From: an uncultured Clostridia bacterium
Lineage (GTDB): Bacteria > Bacillota > Clostridia > Oscillospirales > Acutalibacteraceae
DNA length: 64,000 nucleotides
Direction: 5' to 3'
Assembly (NCBI GenBank): GCA_944384995.1
Contig: CALWVN010000005.1
Span: 47,176 to 111,175, forward strand
Part shown: piece after piece, positions 50,996-58,661 of the stretch
Numbering within the stretch: the stretch's first letter is position 1
Layout of the letters: each line of letters begins with the position of its first letter
Notes under the pieces: model-generated
Told to the model about the DNA's origin: nothing
Databases searched by the model: none
What the model saw: the letters and a program-made list of their open reading frames with translations, nothing else
Position numbers and translations under genes: made by a program

Positions 50996-52036
50996 ATGTA
51001 CGACCTGCACGGCGAGACCGTTCATTTTGATGTCGAACACAACCGTCTTTTGGCGCTCGATCAGACCAAGCTGCCGCAAAAAACGGTAGTTTTGGCGCTG
51101 CAAACGCGCGAAGAACTGTTTGAAGCCATCCAAAGCCTTCGCGTGCGCGGCGCACCTGCCATCGGCGTGGCGGCGGCGATCGGGCTTGCCGTGTTTGCAA
51201 ACGAGAGTCGCCAAACCGAGGTGCCCGCATTTTGCGCCGAGGTGCGTGAAAACGCCGCGTATCTGAAAGCCGCCCGTCCCACGGCGGTCAACCTCCCGTG
51301 GGCGCTCGGCGAAATGGAAAAGGTACTCGAAAGCGGCGCGCAAACCGTAGAGAAACTGAAAGCTGCGTTCACTTCGCGCGCGCTGGAGCTGCACGCGGCG
51401 GATATAGAGGTTTGCCGCAGGATCGGCGAAAACGGTGCGCCGCTTTTGAAAAACTGCCGTGCGGTGCTCACGCATTGCAATGCGGGCCGCCTTGCCGCCG
51501 TCAAATACGGCACGGCGCTCGCGCCCATTTACATGGCAAAGGAACAGGGACACAGCATCGCCGTCTATGCCGATGAGACGCGCCCGCTTTTGCAGGGCGC
51601 GCGGCTTACCGCCTACGAATTGCACGAGGCCGGTATTGACGTCACCGTCCTCTGCGACAGCGCCGCATCTTATGTGCTCGGCAGCGGAAAAGTGCAGGCG
51701 GTGCTGGTCGGCTGTGACCGCGTGGCGGCAAACGGCGATACGGCGAATAAGGTCGGCACAAGCGGCGTAGCCGTGCTCGCGCAGCATTACGGCATACCGT
51801 TTTATGTTTGCGCGCCGTTTTCCACGATCGATTTTTCCTGTGCAAGCGGTGTGGATATCCCTATTGAGCTGCGCGATGACCGGGAGATCGGCACGCTCTG
51901 GTATCAGAAAAAGATGCTGCCCGACGGCGTGCGCGCGCTCAACCCCGCGTTCGATGTAACAAGCGCAGACCTCATCACCGCGTTCATTACGGAAAAGGGC
52001 GTTATAGAGCCGAAAGCTCTTGCGCAGTATCGTTAA
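50996..52036 (+). CDS. mtnA: S-methyl-5-thioribose-1-phosphate isomerase
   Basis: A 346-residue member of the eIF2B-like isomerase family: LRVRGAPAIGVAAAIGLAVF, THCNAGRLAAVKYGTALAPI, ADETRPLLQGARLTAYEL and VGCDRVAANGDTANKVGT carry the substrate-binding RGAP and the catalytic Cys and Asp. It converts MTR-1-P to MTRu-1-P. AAAAGGAGACC site. Completes a three-gene salvage set; later mtn enzymes are not seen here. Confidence 0.93.
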   Translation: MYDLHGETVHFDVEHNRLLALDQTKLPQKTVVLALQTREELFEAIQSLRVRGAPAIGVAAAIGLAVFANESRQTEVPAFCAEVRENAAYLKAARPTAVNLPWALGEMEKVLESGAQTVEKLKAAFTSRALELHAADIEVCRRIGENGAPLLKNCRAVLTHCNAGRLAAVKYGTALAPIYMAKEQGHSIAVYADETRPLLQGARLTAYELHEAGIDVTVLCDSAASYVLGSGKVQAVLVGCDRVAANGDTANKVGTSGVAVLAQHYGIPFYVCAPFSTIDFSCASGVDIPIELRDDREIGTLWYQKKMLPDGVRALNPAFDVTSADLITAFITEKGVIEPKALAQYR

Positions 52037-52184
52037 ATGACCGCAACCGTAGGGCAGCCCTTGCGGCGGGCCGTTTTAGATGTTAGACGTGGGGCAGGGA
52101 GGTTTGTGTGAAACCAAAAGTCCGATCAAACGCGCAGCGGCAGACTTCCATGCCTGCTTGCAAAAATTTTCTGCTTCAAACACA

Positions 52185-52211
52185 AAAAGCCCGAGAATTT
52201 CTCGGGCTTTT
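52185..52211. terminator. Bidirectional terminator between mtnA and the M14 peptidase
   Basis: AAAAGCCCGAGA / TCTCGGGCTTTT (52185-52196, 52200-52211), perfect 12-bp stem with its own A/T tails on both sides. Confidence 0.88.
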
Positions 52212-52223
52212 CTGTATTTGCGT

Positions 52224-53501
52224 TTAGATCTGCGTCATGCCGCCGACCAAAATGCCGAGGTTATCCCGGTAAATCTCCGGGAATTGCGACACGGGCAGCG
52301 GGTTCTGCCCGATACCGATCTCGATCGTGTAGCCCGGGCGGTTGTAGGTCTCAATGAACCAGTCCTTGTAGCCCGCTAAGCCCGAAGCAAACGGCGTTTC
52401 CTCCACCGAATAGCCGCTTACCTCGCCGAAGTGTTCCGCAATCTGCCGCGAGCGCGGCGGCTCGTAGTCGAGGTATTTCCAATAGATGATCTGCCCTTGG
52501 CTGTGGTAGGAGAGCGTCAGCAAAAAGTTGTGCCGCCGCGTGAAGTTGTAGACCGCGTAGCTTTCGGGCGCAACGAGAGGCGCACTGCCCACGAAATCCC
52601 GTGGGGCGGGGGAGGTGAAGCCCTGCTCGTATTTGATGCGCTTGGCTTCCTCCCAATTCGCGGGATATTGCAGATTCAAATCGACGCCGGCGATATTCGC
52701 TTTCCACCCGTCGGGGAACGGGATCTGCGGGAAGTTCTGTGCGATGCGCAGTGCGTTGTTGTAATAGCCGCCTGCGTGCAGTACGCCCGTGACCAGATCC
52801 ACGCCGTCTGGATCGACCATCGGCAGCAGATACAGCGAATACGAATTGAACAGCTGCGCCGCTACCGCACCGCCGATCTCGCCGCCCGAAGCGTAGCTTT
52901 CGGCGTACTCTTCCGCGAATTGCAAAAGTACGGGCGTTGTTAGCCACTCGTTCGCATGGTGCGCGGCATTGTAAAAGATCTCCTTGGGGCCGCGCCCGAA
53001 GCGCAGGACATAAAGCGGCTTTCCCATGACGCTGCGCCCGACCGTAGAGCTTTCCAAAAACGGATAGCGCACGGTCAGCCCCTCGATGATAAAGGCATTC
53101 AAAACCGACGAATAGGGGATGGTCGTGGGCACGAGCGAATAGTCAAACGGCACATACACGACCGTGCCAACCTGCAAATTGCGCGGGTCAAGCGTAGGGT
53201 TTGCAAGCATGATGCGCCGCAGGCTCGTGTTGTATTGCTGCGCAAGCGAAAAAAATGTGTCGCCCGGCCGGATTTTGTGCGTCGTGTAACCTTTCAAATA
53301 CGGGATGAGCAGCGCCCATGTAGCTCTTCCGACCACACCGTCGGCGGAAAGACCGTTTTTTTGCTGAAAGTCGCGCACCGCGTCGAGCGTGCGCGCGCCG
53401 AAAATACCGTCTAATGTGAGCGCCGTGTAACCCGCGCGCCGCAGGGCGAGCTGCAAATACAGCACCATCGTGCCGCGGCTGCCGTACCGCAAGGTCTCCA
53501 T
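52224..53501 (-). CDS. M14 zinc carboxypeptidase-type wall endopeptidase with PG-binding and LysM modules
   Basis: A 425-residue gamma-D-glutamyl-meso-diaminopimelate-type endopeptidase. Residues ~1-70 are a peptidoglycan-binding-1 module (SRGTMVLYLQLALRRAGY, FQQKNGLSADGVVGRATW), ~75-120 a LysM (IRPGDTFFSLAQQYNTSL), and the rest an M14 domain with HHANEWLTT (HxxE), LSYHSQGQ (third zinc His) and YTIEIG (catalytic Glu). No signal peptide, like spore-associated ENP1 enzymes. The second of two ATGs (53501) is chosen because GGAGG abuts the first. Confidence 0.9.
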   Translation of the reverse strand: METLRYGSRGTMVLYLQLALRRAGYTALTLDGIFGARTLDAVRDFQQKNGLSADGVVGRATWALLIPYLKGYTTHKIRPGDTFFSLAQQYNTSLRRIMLANPTLDPRNLQVGTVVYVPFDYSLVPTTIPYSSVLNAFIIEGLTVRYPFLESSTVGRSVMGKPLYVLRFGRGPKEIFYNAAHHANEWLTTPVLLQFAEEYAESYASGGEIGGAVAAQLFNSYSLYLLPMVDPDGVDLVTGVLHAGGYYNNALRIAQNFPQIPFPDGWKANIAGVDLNLQYPANWEEAKRIKYEQGFTSPAPRDFVGSAPLVAPESYAVYNFTRRHNFLLTLSYHSQGQIIYWKYLDYEPPRSRQIAEHFGEVSGYSVEETPFASGLAGYKDWFIETYNRPGYTIEIGIGQNPLPVSQFPEIYRDNLGILVGGMTQI

Positions 53502-53645
53502 ATGCATACCTCCGAAAGTTCCATTGGTTTCCTTTTTTTATATATGGCGGCGTGCGGGAAAAAAGACCGCGGACAGGTTGATTTTTCGATTGGCTTTCGA
53601 TACAATGGGTTTGAAGGCAATTTTAAATCTGAGGGAGTGATACAG

Positions 53646-54047
53646 ATGACGCCGCAGGAATTGGTCGTCTGCGCGCTGGACGCGCAAGCACACGCCTACG
53701 CGCCGTATTCGGGCTTTCAGGTGGGCGCGGCGCTTTTAACACGCGGGGGCAGGGTCTATCTCGGCTGTAATATTGAAAACAAGAGCTTTTCCCCGACCGT
53801 CTGCGCCGAGCGCGTGGCACTGTTTAAGGCGGTCAGCGAGGGCGAAACGGATTTTGAAGCGATCGCCGTGGTCGGGCGCGACAAAAACGGGGCTTACAAG
53901 CATTTCTGCACGCCGTGCGGCGTGTGCCGACAGGCGCTTTCGGAATTCTGCGCGCCGGATTTTAGGATCATCTTCGGTGACGATACGGGTGAATGTGAGG
54001 TGCACACGTTAGCCGAGCTCTTACCGTATTCCTTTTCGATGGAGTGA
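53646..54047 (+). CDS. cdd: Cytidine deaminase
   Basis: A 133-residue tetrameric-type enzyme: AYAPYSGFQVGAALL, GCNIENKSFSPTVCAERVAL (zinc Cys with catalytic Glu in CAE) and FCTPCGVCRQALSEF (PCxxC). Deaminates cytidine and deoxycytidine. Divergent from the M14 gene; GAGGGAGTGA site. Confidence 0.95.
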   Translation: MTPQELVVCALDAQAHAYAPYSGFQVGAALLTRGGRVYLGCNIENKSFSPTVCAERVALFKAVSEGETDFEAIAVVGRDKNGAYKHFCTPCGVCRQALSEFCAPDFRIIFGDDTGECEVHTLAELLPYSFSME

Positions 54048-54124
54048 ACGCAACGCGCCGAATCCGCCAACAGACTTGTATCTATACGCTGAAAAACAAA
54101 TGAAAATTTATAAAATTTAGGGGA

Positions 54125-54153
54125 TTGCTATAATTTTTACCGTTTGCTATACT
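54125..54153 (+). promoter_or_regulatory. Promoter of the lipoprotein gene
   Basis: TTGCTA (54125-54130), 17-nt spacer, TATACT (54148-54153), in an AT-rich region. Confidence 0.6.
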
Positions 54154-54222
54154 GATGAGGGGATGCCAATGGGTCATGAAAATATCCAAACCATAAAATG
54201 ACGCATTTTTGGGGAGAAGACT

Positions 54223-54558
54223 ATGGGTAAAAAGCGAATTTTTGCGGTTGTTGCTCTTTTGGCAGCCTGCACGATCACACTGTTCACCGGCTGCGTGCGG
54301 CCGTATGACGCGCAGATCTTTCTGACGTATTCCGAAAATACGAAAGCCTTTATCAGCGTTTCGGTGCCGTGGAATATCCGCACTGAGCGTTCGCCGTCAT
54401 ATTCCGAGCAATACGGCAGGAACGGCGAGTTTATGTCCACGGAGCCTTTTTCCGAGATCGTTGCGGCGCTAAAAGCCGAAAATCCCGACGTCACGTTCCA
54501 AAAAATCCTCGATGACCGCTGTTTGCTGACCGATACGGCGGGCACACGTGTATGCTAA
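54223..54558 (+). CDS. Putative lipoprotein, N-terminal part of a possibly split gene
   Basis: 111 residues: signal peptide ending in a lipobox (LFTGC, Cys at residue 24), then a short beta-rich domain. It ends abruptly after LLTDTAGTRVC, where the next frame takes over with 7 nt overlap. Together with the following frame it would give a ~255-residue lipoprotein, so a frameshift is suspected. Not recognised as a known family. Confidence 0.6.
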   Translation: MGKKRIFAVVALLAACTITLFTGCVRPYDAQIFLTYSENTKAFISVSVPWNIRTERSPSYSEQYGRNGEFMSTEPFSEIVAALKAENPDVTFQKILDDRCLLTDTAGTRVC

Positions 54559-54998
54559 AAGTCGAGCAGATCGGCGAAACGGCGGGGCCCGGGGAGGAAA
54601 TTCCCGATTACGTATTCCCGAATGGGCTCACGGAGGGAGAATGCGAAACGGACGGCAGCAAAAGTATCCGATTTTATCAGCTGAAAAGCGGCTGCAGGGT
54701 CGGCGACGTCTCGGAGAATTTCCTCTGCCCGCTGCACCTGTTCACATCGGAAGAACTTGGGCTGATCCAGCATATCGCGTTCGGCGACGCGCAGCCGGGC
54801 TCTACGTATCTTGCGGTCGGAACGCAAGAGGATTTCCAAAACTTCTATACGGACTTCGGCTTGCAGCCCGAACCGACTGAAAACGGCTTTTCTGTGCAGT
54901 GCACGGGGTCGGGCGGTTCGCAGCTCCTTGTGACGTTCACATTCGGTACGGATGAAAACGGTGCTGCGACCGTGTCTTTTGGAGCACAGGCTGTATAA
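54552..54998 (+). CDS. Continuation frame of the putative lipoprotein (148 residues, no signal peptide)
   Basis: Starts at an ATG inside the previous gene's last codons, in the -1 frame, with no clear ribosome site. It has no export signal, but its content (acidic, Gly/Ser-rich, with CLY-poor beta strands such as SQLLVTFTFGTDENG) looks like the rest of a surface lipoprotein domain. Either translationally coupled or the result of a one-base change. Confidence 0.5.
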   Translation: MLKVEQIGETAGPGEEIPDYVFPNGLTEGECETDGSKSIRFYQLKSGCRVGDVSENFLCPLHLFTSEELGLIQHIAFGDAQPGSTYLAVGTQEDFQNFYTDFGLQPEPTENGFSVQCTGSGGSQLLVTFTFGTDENGAATVSFGAQAV

Positions 54999-55064
54999 AT
55001 CCAACCAGCAGATTGCGGCTATAGAACCATAATAAAAAGAGGCGGATAAAACCGCCTCTTTTTC

Positions 55065-55688
55065 TCAACTGATTCCATATTGTGCTTTTAACGCAGCTAT
55101 ATCTTTTTCATACTGCGCATCCAAATTATCAATCTGTTTTTGCAATTCCTGTGATAGTTTTTCCGCTTCTGCGTTCTTCTGTACTTGTTGTTCATACCGA
55201 ACACTTTCGCTTTCCCATTCAGCAAGATACTGTTCGTATTCTGCAAGTGCTTTTTTCCGGTCATCTGGACTGGCTCCTACTGGTAGAACTGGCTCTCCGG
55301 GTTCTGGTGAAAGATATATATCAACCAATGTTGGAATTTGAGCGTTTAATTCTTCCCTCTTTGCTTCATATTCCTCCGTGATTCGATTATACTCGGCGAG
55401 ATATTCCAGCGCACGGTCTCCTGCAGGTTCGTTATTTGCGGCTTGAACAGGTGCGGTGGTATCGTTCCCCTCCGTAACGGAAACGCCCTCTGTGGCGCTC
55501 TCCGTCTGCGTCAGCGTGGCGGTCTGTTCGTTTAGACTCTCTAAAGCCGTATCCAGCTTTTGGTTATTGTTGTGTACGATCACGACCGTTGTTATAACGG
55601 CAACCCCGCACACGACCGCCGAAGCCACGGCAATGTAAATGGACTTACTCAATTTCCCCGTAAAGAACTGCAAAAACTTTTCTTTCAT
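55065..55688 (-). CDS. Single-span membrane protein with coiled coil
   Basis: 207 residues: cytosolic MKEKFLQFFTGKLSKS, one membrane helix (IYIAVASAVVCGVAVITTVVIV), a Thr/Glu-rich linker (~45-90) and a C-terminal coiled coil (residues ~95-205; YNRITEEYEAKREELNAQIP and EKLSQELQKQIDNLDAQYEK). No family recognised. Base composition is clearly more AT-rich than the neighbourhood. ATG 55688 after GGGAGGGCGGAG. Confidence 0.6.
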   Translation of the reverse strand: MKEKFLQFFTGKLSKSIYIAVASAVVCGVAVITTVVIVHNNNQKLDTALESLNEQTATLTQTESATEGVSVTEGNDTTAPVQAANNEPAGDRALEYLAEYNRITEEYEAKREELNAQIPTLVDIYLSPEPGEPVLPVGASPDDRKKALAEYEQYLAEWESESVRYEQQVQKNAEAEKLSQELQKQIDNLDAQYEKDIAALKAQYGIS

Positions 55689-55850
55689 GCTCCGCCCTCC
55701 CGTTTCATAACATGGCATAGCACAAACCATGCTTCTTTGCAACCATACGGTATTTGACAAAATTCGACCGCTTACGGAGTTCTTTGCAAACAGCGGCTGT
55801 TTAGCACGGCGCTTCCGGCGGTTTATGCTTTCGATTGTGCAGGTCGCCGC

Positions 55851-55890
55851 ATGGAAAACAAAAAACGCACCCCGCAAAAACGAGGTGCGT
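55851..55890 (-). terminator. Second terminator downstream of tRNA-Arg (minus strand)
   Basis: AACGCACC / GGTGCGTT (55863-55870, 55883-55890); read on the minus strand the stem is followed by TTTTTTGTTTT. Confidence 0.75.
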
Positions 55891-55953
55891 TCTCGAAAGC
55901 GGCGCTTGCCGCTTGGCGCGCTGAAAAAATACCCACTGCAAAAACTTCAAAAT

Positions 55954-55988
55954 AAAAAACCTGCGGTCGCAAATTGCTGACCGCAGGT
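55954..55988 (-). terminator. Terminator of tRNA-Arg (minus strand)
   Basis: CCTGCGGTC / GACCGCAGG (55960-55968, 55979-55987), followed on the minus strand by TTTTTTATTTT. Lies directly after the tRNA. Confidence 0.85.
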
Positions 55989-55989
55989 C

Positions 55990-56066
55990 TGGCGCGCTGC
56001 GAGGGATTCGAACCCCCGACCTTTTGGTTCGTAGCCAAACACTCTATCCAACTGAGCTAGCAGCGC
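55990..56066 (-). tRNA. tRNA-Arg (anticodon ACG)
   Basis: 77 nt including an encoded CCA end. Acceptor arms GCGCTGC and GCAGCGC pair; D arm TAGCTCAGTTGGATAGA, anticodon stem TTTGG/CCAAA around loop CTACGAA (anticodon ACG), and T arm GGGGGTTCGAATCCC are all present. Confidence 0.96.
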
Positions 56067-56164
56067 AAATGCGGGTTCAAGCTATTGCTTTTAACCGCCC
56101 GAATATAATACCACCGAACGAAACAAATGTCAACAAATTTTTGCATGATTTTTTTAAAAGCAAA

Positions 56165-56863
56165 TCATTTTACGCAGGATTCGTTTGCGGTTGGGTACGT
56201 AACGGTTAGATCGACGCCCCCAATATCAGCGGATGCGGGAAAATTCTCATCCTCGCTCTCCTCCCGCTTCGAGAAAATGCACCCGCAGTCCGTCTGCCGA
56301 TACAGATCGTAGGCTTTGGAAAGTGCAATGGAACGCTTGTAGCCCTCTTTTTTCTTGAAATCCGAGGGCAAAAACCGCACGCCGACCGCTTCGCCGATCG
56401 CTTTCCCCAATTCGTTGAGGATCGCCGCATTCTTGTGGGGGCTTACGGTCAACGTCGTCGTAAAAAAGTCGAATCCGAGCGCGCGCGCTTTTTCGGCCGT
56501 GGCGCGCAGGCGAAGCCGAAAGCATTCCGCACAGCGCGCGCCGCCCTCGGGCTCTGCTTCCAAGCCCCTGACCGCATCAAAGAATTCGGCGGGGTCGTAG
56601 TCGGCGCGGATCTGCTGCACGCCTTTTGCAAACGGCGCGGCGGGTAAAAGTTTGTCAAATTGGCTTAAACGCTTTTCGTATTCCGCGCGCGGGTGGATGT
56701 TCGGGTTGTAAAAATATATGGAAACGTCAAAATGCGCGCATAAGACTTCGAGCACCGCGCTCGAGCACGGCGCGCAGCAGCATTGCAGCAAAAGCGAAGG
56801 CCGTGTTTTTTCGGGCAGCGCCGCGATCACCGCTTCCATTTCCTTTTGATAATTGACCTTCAA
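56165..56863 (-). CDS. queH: Epoxyqueuosine reductase QueH
   Basis: A 232-residue iron-sulfur/iron enzyme for the last step of queuosine synthesis. LLLQCCCAPCSSAVLE near the N-terminus (the CC..C metal-binding cluster), FYNPNIHPRAEYEKR, GARCAECFRLRL, TTLTVSPHKN and DCGCIFSKRE are the QueH (DUF208) hallmarks. The TTG at 56863 is preferred because CGGAGATGATCG lies just before it; an in-frame TTG at 56914 is possible. Minus strand, upstream of tRNA-Arg. Confidence 0.93.
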   Translation of the reverse strand: MKVNYQKEMEAVIAALPEKTRPSLLLQCCCAPCSSAVLEVLCAHFDVSIYFYNPNIHPRAEYEKRLSQFDKLLPAAPFAKGVQQIRADYDPAEFFDAVRGLEAEPEGGARCAECFRLRLRATAEKARALGFDFFTTTLTVSPHKNAAILNELGKAIGEAVGVRFLPSDFKKKEGYKRSIALSKAYDLYRQTDCGCIFSKREESEDENFPASADIGGVDLTVTYPTANESCVK

Positions 56864-57002
56864 ACGATCATCTCCGAAAGGGGTTCTGTTTACATAGTAC
56901 CCGCCCTGCGGCAAAATGTCAAGCGCTGTGCGAAGGCACTGCCGTCGTTCGCGCGGCGGTCAGACATTTTGACAAGCTGTGAACAAAGTGTAACATTTTC
57001 GG

Positions 57003-57031
57003 TTGAAATTCCCAAAAACTTGTGCTATACT
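57003..57031 (+). promoter_or_regulatory. Promoter of the SDR gene at 57102
   Basis: TTGAAA (57003-57008), 17-nt spacer, TATACT (57026-57031). Confidence 0.65.
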
Positions 57032-57101
57032 ATTCACAATCCCGCAGAAGCGATTCGGCATTACCGTACCGTTTTTTCTGCCAAAATTCGGAGGTATGTG
57101 T

Positions 57102-58121
57102 ATGAAAGTCTTTATGATCGGCGGCACGGGGCTTTTGGGCTGCGAAGCTGCCAAGATCCTGATCGAAAAGGGGCATGAAGTCAAGAGCGTCGCTCTGCCG
57201 CCGCTGCCCGAAGGGGCGCCCATCCCGCAGGAGATGGAGATCATTTTCGGCGACATCAACAAAAAGTCCGATGACGAGATCAAGGAGATGCTGAAAGGCT
57301 GCGACACCTTCATTTTCGCCGCCGGCGTGGACGAGCGTGTGGAATTCCCCGCGCCCGTGTATGACGCATATTACAAGTTCAACATCGCGCCCTTAGAGCG
57401 CATCCTGCCGCTGTGCAAGGAAATGGGTCTCAAGCGCGCGGTCGTGCTCGGCTCGTATTTCAGCTGGCTTGCCAAAGAGCGCCCGGATATGCCGATTGCT
57501 GAAAAGAACCCCTACATCCGTAGCCGTCTTGAGCAGGAAAAGGTCTGCGAGAGCTTTGCGGATGAGAACTTTGATGTGTCTGTTTTGGAGCTTCCCTACA
57601 TATTCGGTACGCAGCCCGGCAGACGTCCCGTGTGGGTTATCCTCATTGAACAGATCGCCTTTATGGATAAGTGGCCCTTTACCCTGTACCCGAAGGGCGG
57701 CACGACGATGCTCACCGTCCATCAGGTCGGTCAGGTCATCGCAGGCGCTGCCGAAAAGCATGTCGGCGGATTCCGCGCTTGGAAGATCGGTATGTACAAC
57801 CTTACCTGGCAGGAGTTCCTTGCTATCGTCTATGAAGCCCGCGGCATGAAGGGCAGAAAGGTCATCGGCGTTGCGCCCTGGATGATGAAGATGGGCATGG
57901 GCAAGGTCGTCAAGGACTACAAGGAACGCGGTATCGACAGCGGTATGGATCCGCTGTACCTGCCCTATATCATGGACGTCAACCTGTTCACCGAGCAGAA
58001 AGACGCGATCGAGCTCGGCGCGACCGAGGACGATATCCGTGCGGCGATCTTTGATTCGATCAAGGTCAGCGAGGACGCCTACAACGGCAAGGTCAAGCTT
58101 TTGGAAATGAAAGGCGAATAA
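57102..58121 (+). CDS. NAD(P)-dependent epimerase/dehydratase family protein
   Basis: A 339-residue extended SDR. MIGGTGLLGCEAAKILIEKG gives the Rossmann motif, FIFAAGVDERVEF follows, and LGSYFSWLAKERP marks the active-site strand. The catalytic tyrosine region reads NPYIRSRLEQEKV, i.e. YxxxR rather than YxxxK, so the mechanism may be altered. Substrate unknown. Monocistronic with own promoter, GGAGG site and terminator. Confidence 0.78.
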   Translation: MKVFMIGGTGLLGCEAAKILIEKGHEVKSVALPPLPEGAPIPQEMEIIFGDINKKSDDEIKEMLKGCDTFIFAAGVDERVEFPAPVYDAYYKFNIAPLERILPLCKEMGLKRAVVLGSYFSWLAKERPDMPIAEKNPYIRSRLEQEKVCESFADENFDVSVLELPYIFGTQPGRRPVWVILIEQIAFMDKWPFTLYPKGGTTMLTVHQVGQVIAGAAEKHVGGFRAWKIGMYNLTWQEFLAIVYEARGMKGRKVIGVAPWMMKMGMGKVVKDYKERGIDSGMDPLYLPYIMDVNLFTEQKDAIELGATEDDIRAAIFDSIKVSEDAYNGKVKLLEMKGE

Positions 58122-58141
58122 GGCGGGCTTTCCGCCGGCAT

Positions 58142-58178
58142 CAGGCATCCGCATACCCTGCGGGTGCCTGTATTTTTC
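58142..58178 (+). terminator. Terminator after the SDR gene
   Basis: CAGGCATCCGCA / TGCGGGTGCCTG (58142-58153, 58159-58170), 12 bp with one G-U, then TATTTTTC. Confidence 0.88.
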
Positions 58179-58297
58179 ATCCGATATGCACAACTGTGAT
58201 TTTGTCACGGAAATTTCGGCGGCTTTGCGGTATACTGTGAATATCGAAAGCGGAATTTTGCTTTTGTTATTCTTTTACCGTACAGGAGGAAACAAAA

Positions 58298-58606
58298 ATG
58301 TCAGTTTTGCATATCGAAGCAGAGAATTTTGAAACAGAGGTTTTGCACAGCGAAAAACCCGTGCTGTTGGATTTCTGGGCGTCCTGGTGCGGCCCTTGCC
58401 GCATGGTGGCGCCCGTGCTGGACGAGATCGCCGAAGAACGGCCCGATATCAAGGTCTGCAAGGTCAACGTCGACGAGCAGGCCGAGCTTGCATCCGCCTT
58501 CGGTATCATGAGTATCCCGACGCTGATGGCCGTGAAAGACGGCAAGATTGTCCGGCAATCGGTGGGCGCACTGCCCAAAGCGCAGATTTTGGAAATGCTG
58601 GAATAA
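58298..58606 (+). CDS. trxA: Thioredoxin
   Basis: A 102-residue thioredoxin fold: [20 protein letters not shown] with the WCGPC active site (~residues 28-36), [20 protein letters not shown] with the cis-proline. AGGAGGAAAC site. Stands 55 nt before a CoA-disulfide-reductase-like gene, suggesting shared thiol/sulfur duty. Confidence 0.95.
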   Translation: MSVLHIEAENFETEVLHSEKPVLLDFWASWCGPCRMVAPVLDEIAEERPDIKVCKVNVDEQAELASAFGIMSIPTLMAVKDGKIVRQSVGALPKAQILEMLE

Positions 58607-58661
58607 GCGAAACGTTTATTCCGGCGGGCTCGGCTTTCGGGAAATTCGGAGAGGTGAACGT

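Noticed and set aside
52080-52379. A 99-residue plus-strand frame over the M14 gene end
   Set aside because: It runs through a terminator into antisense of a well-defined peptidase; no ribosome site.
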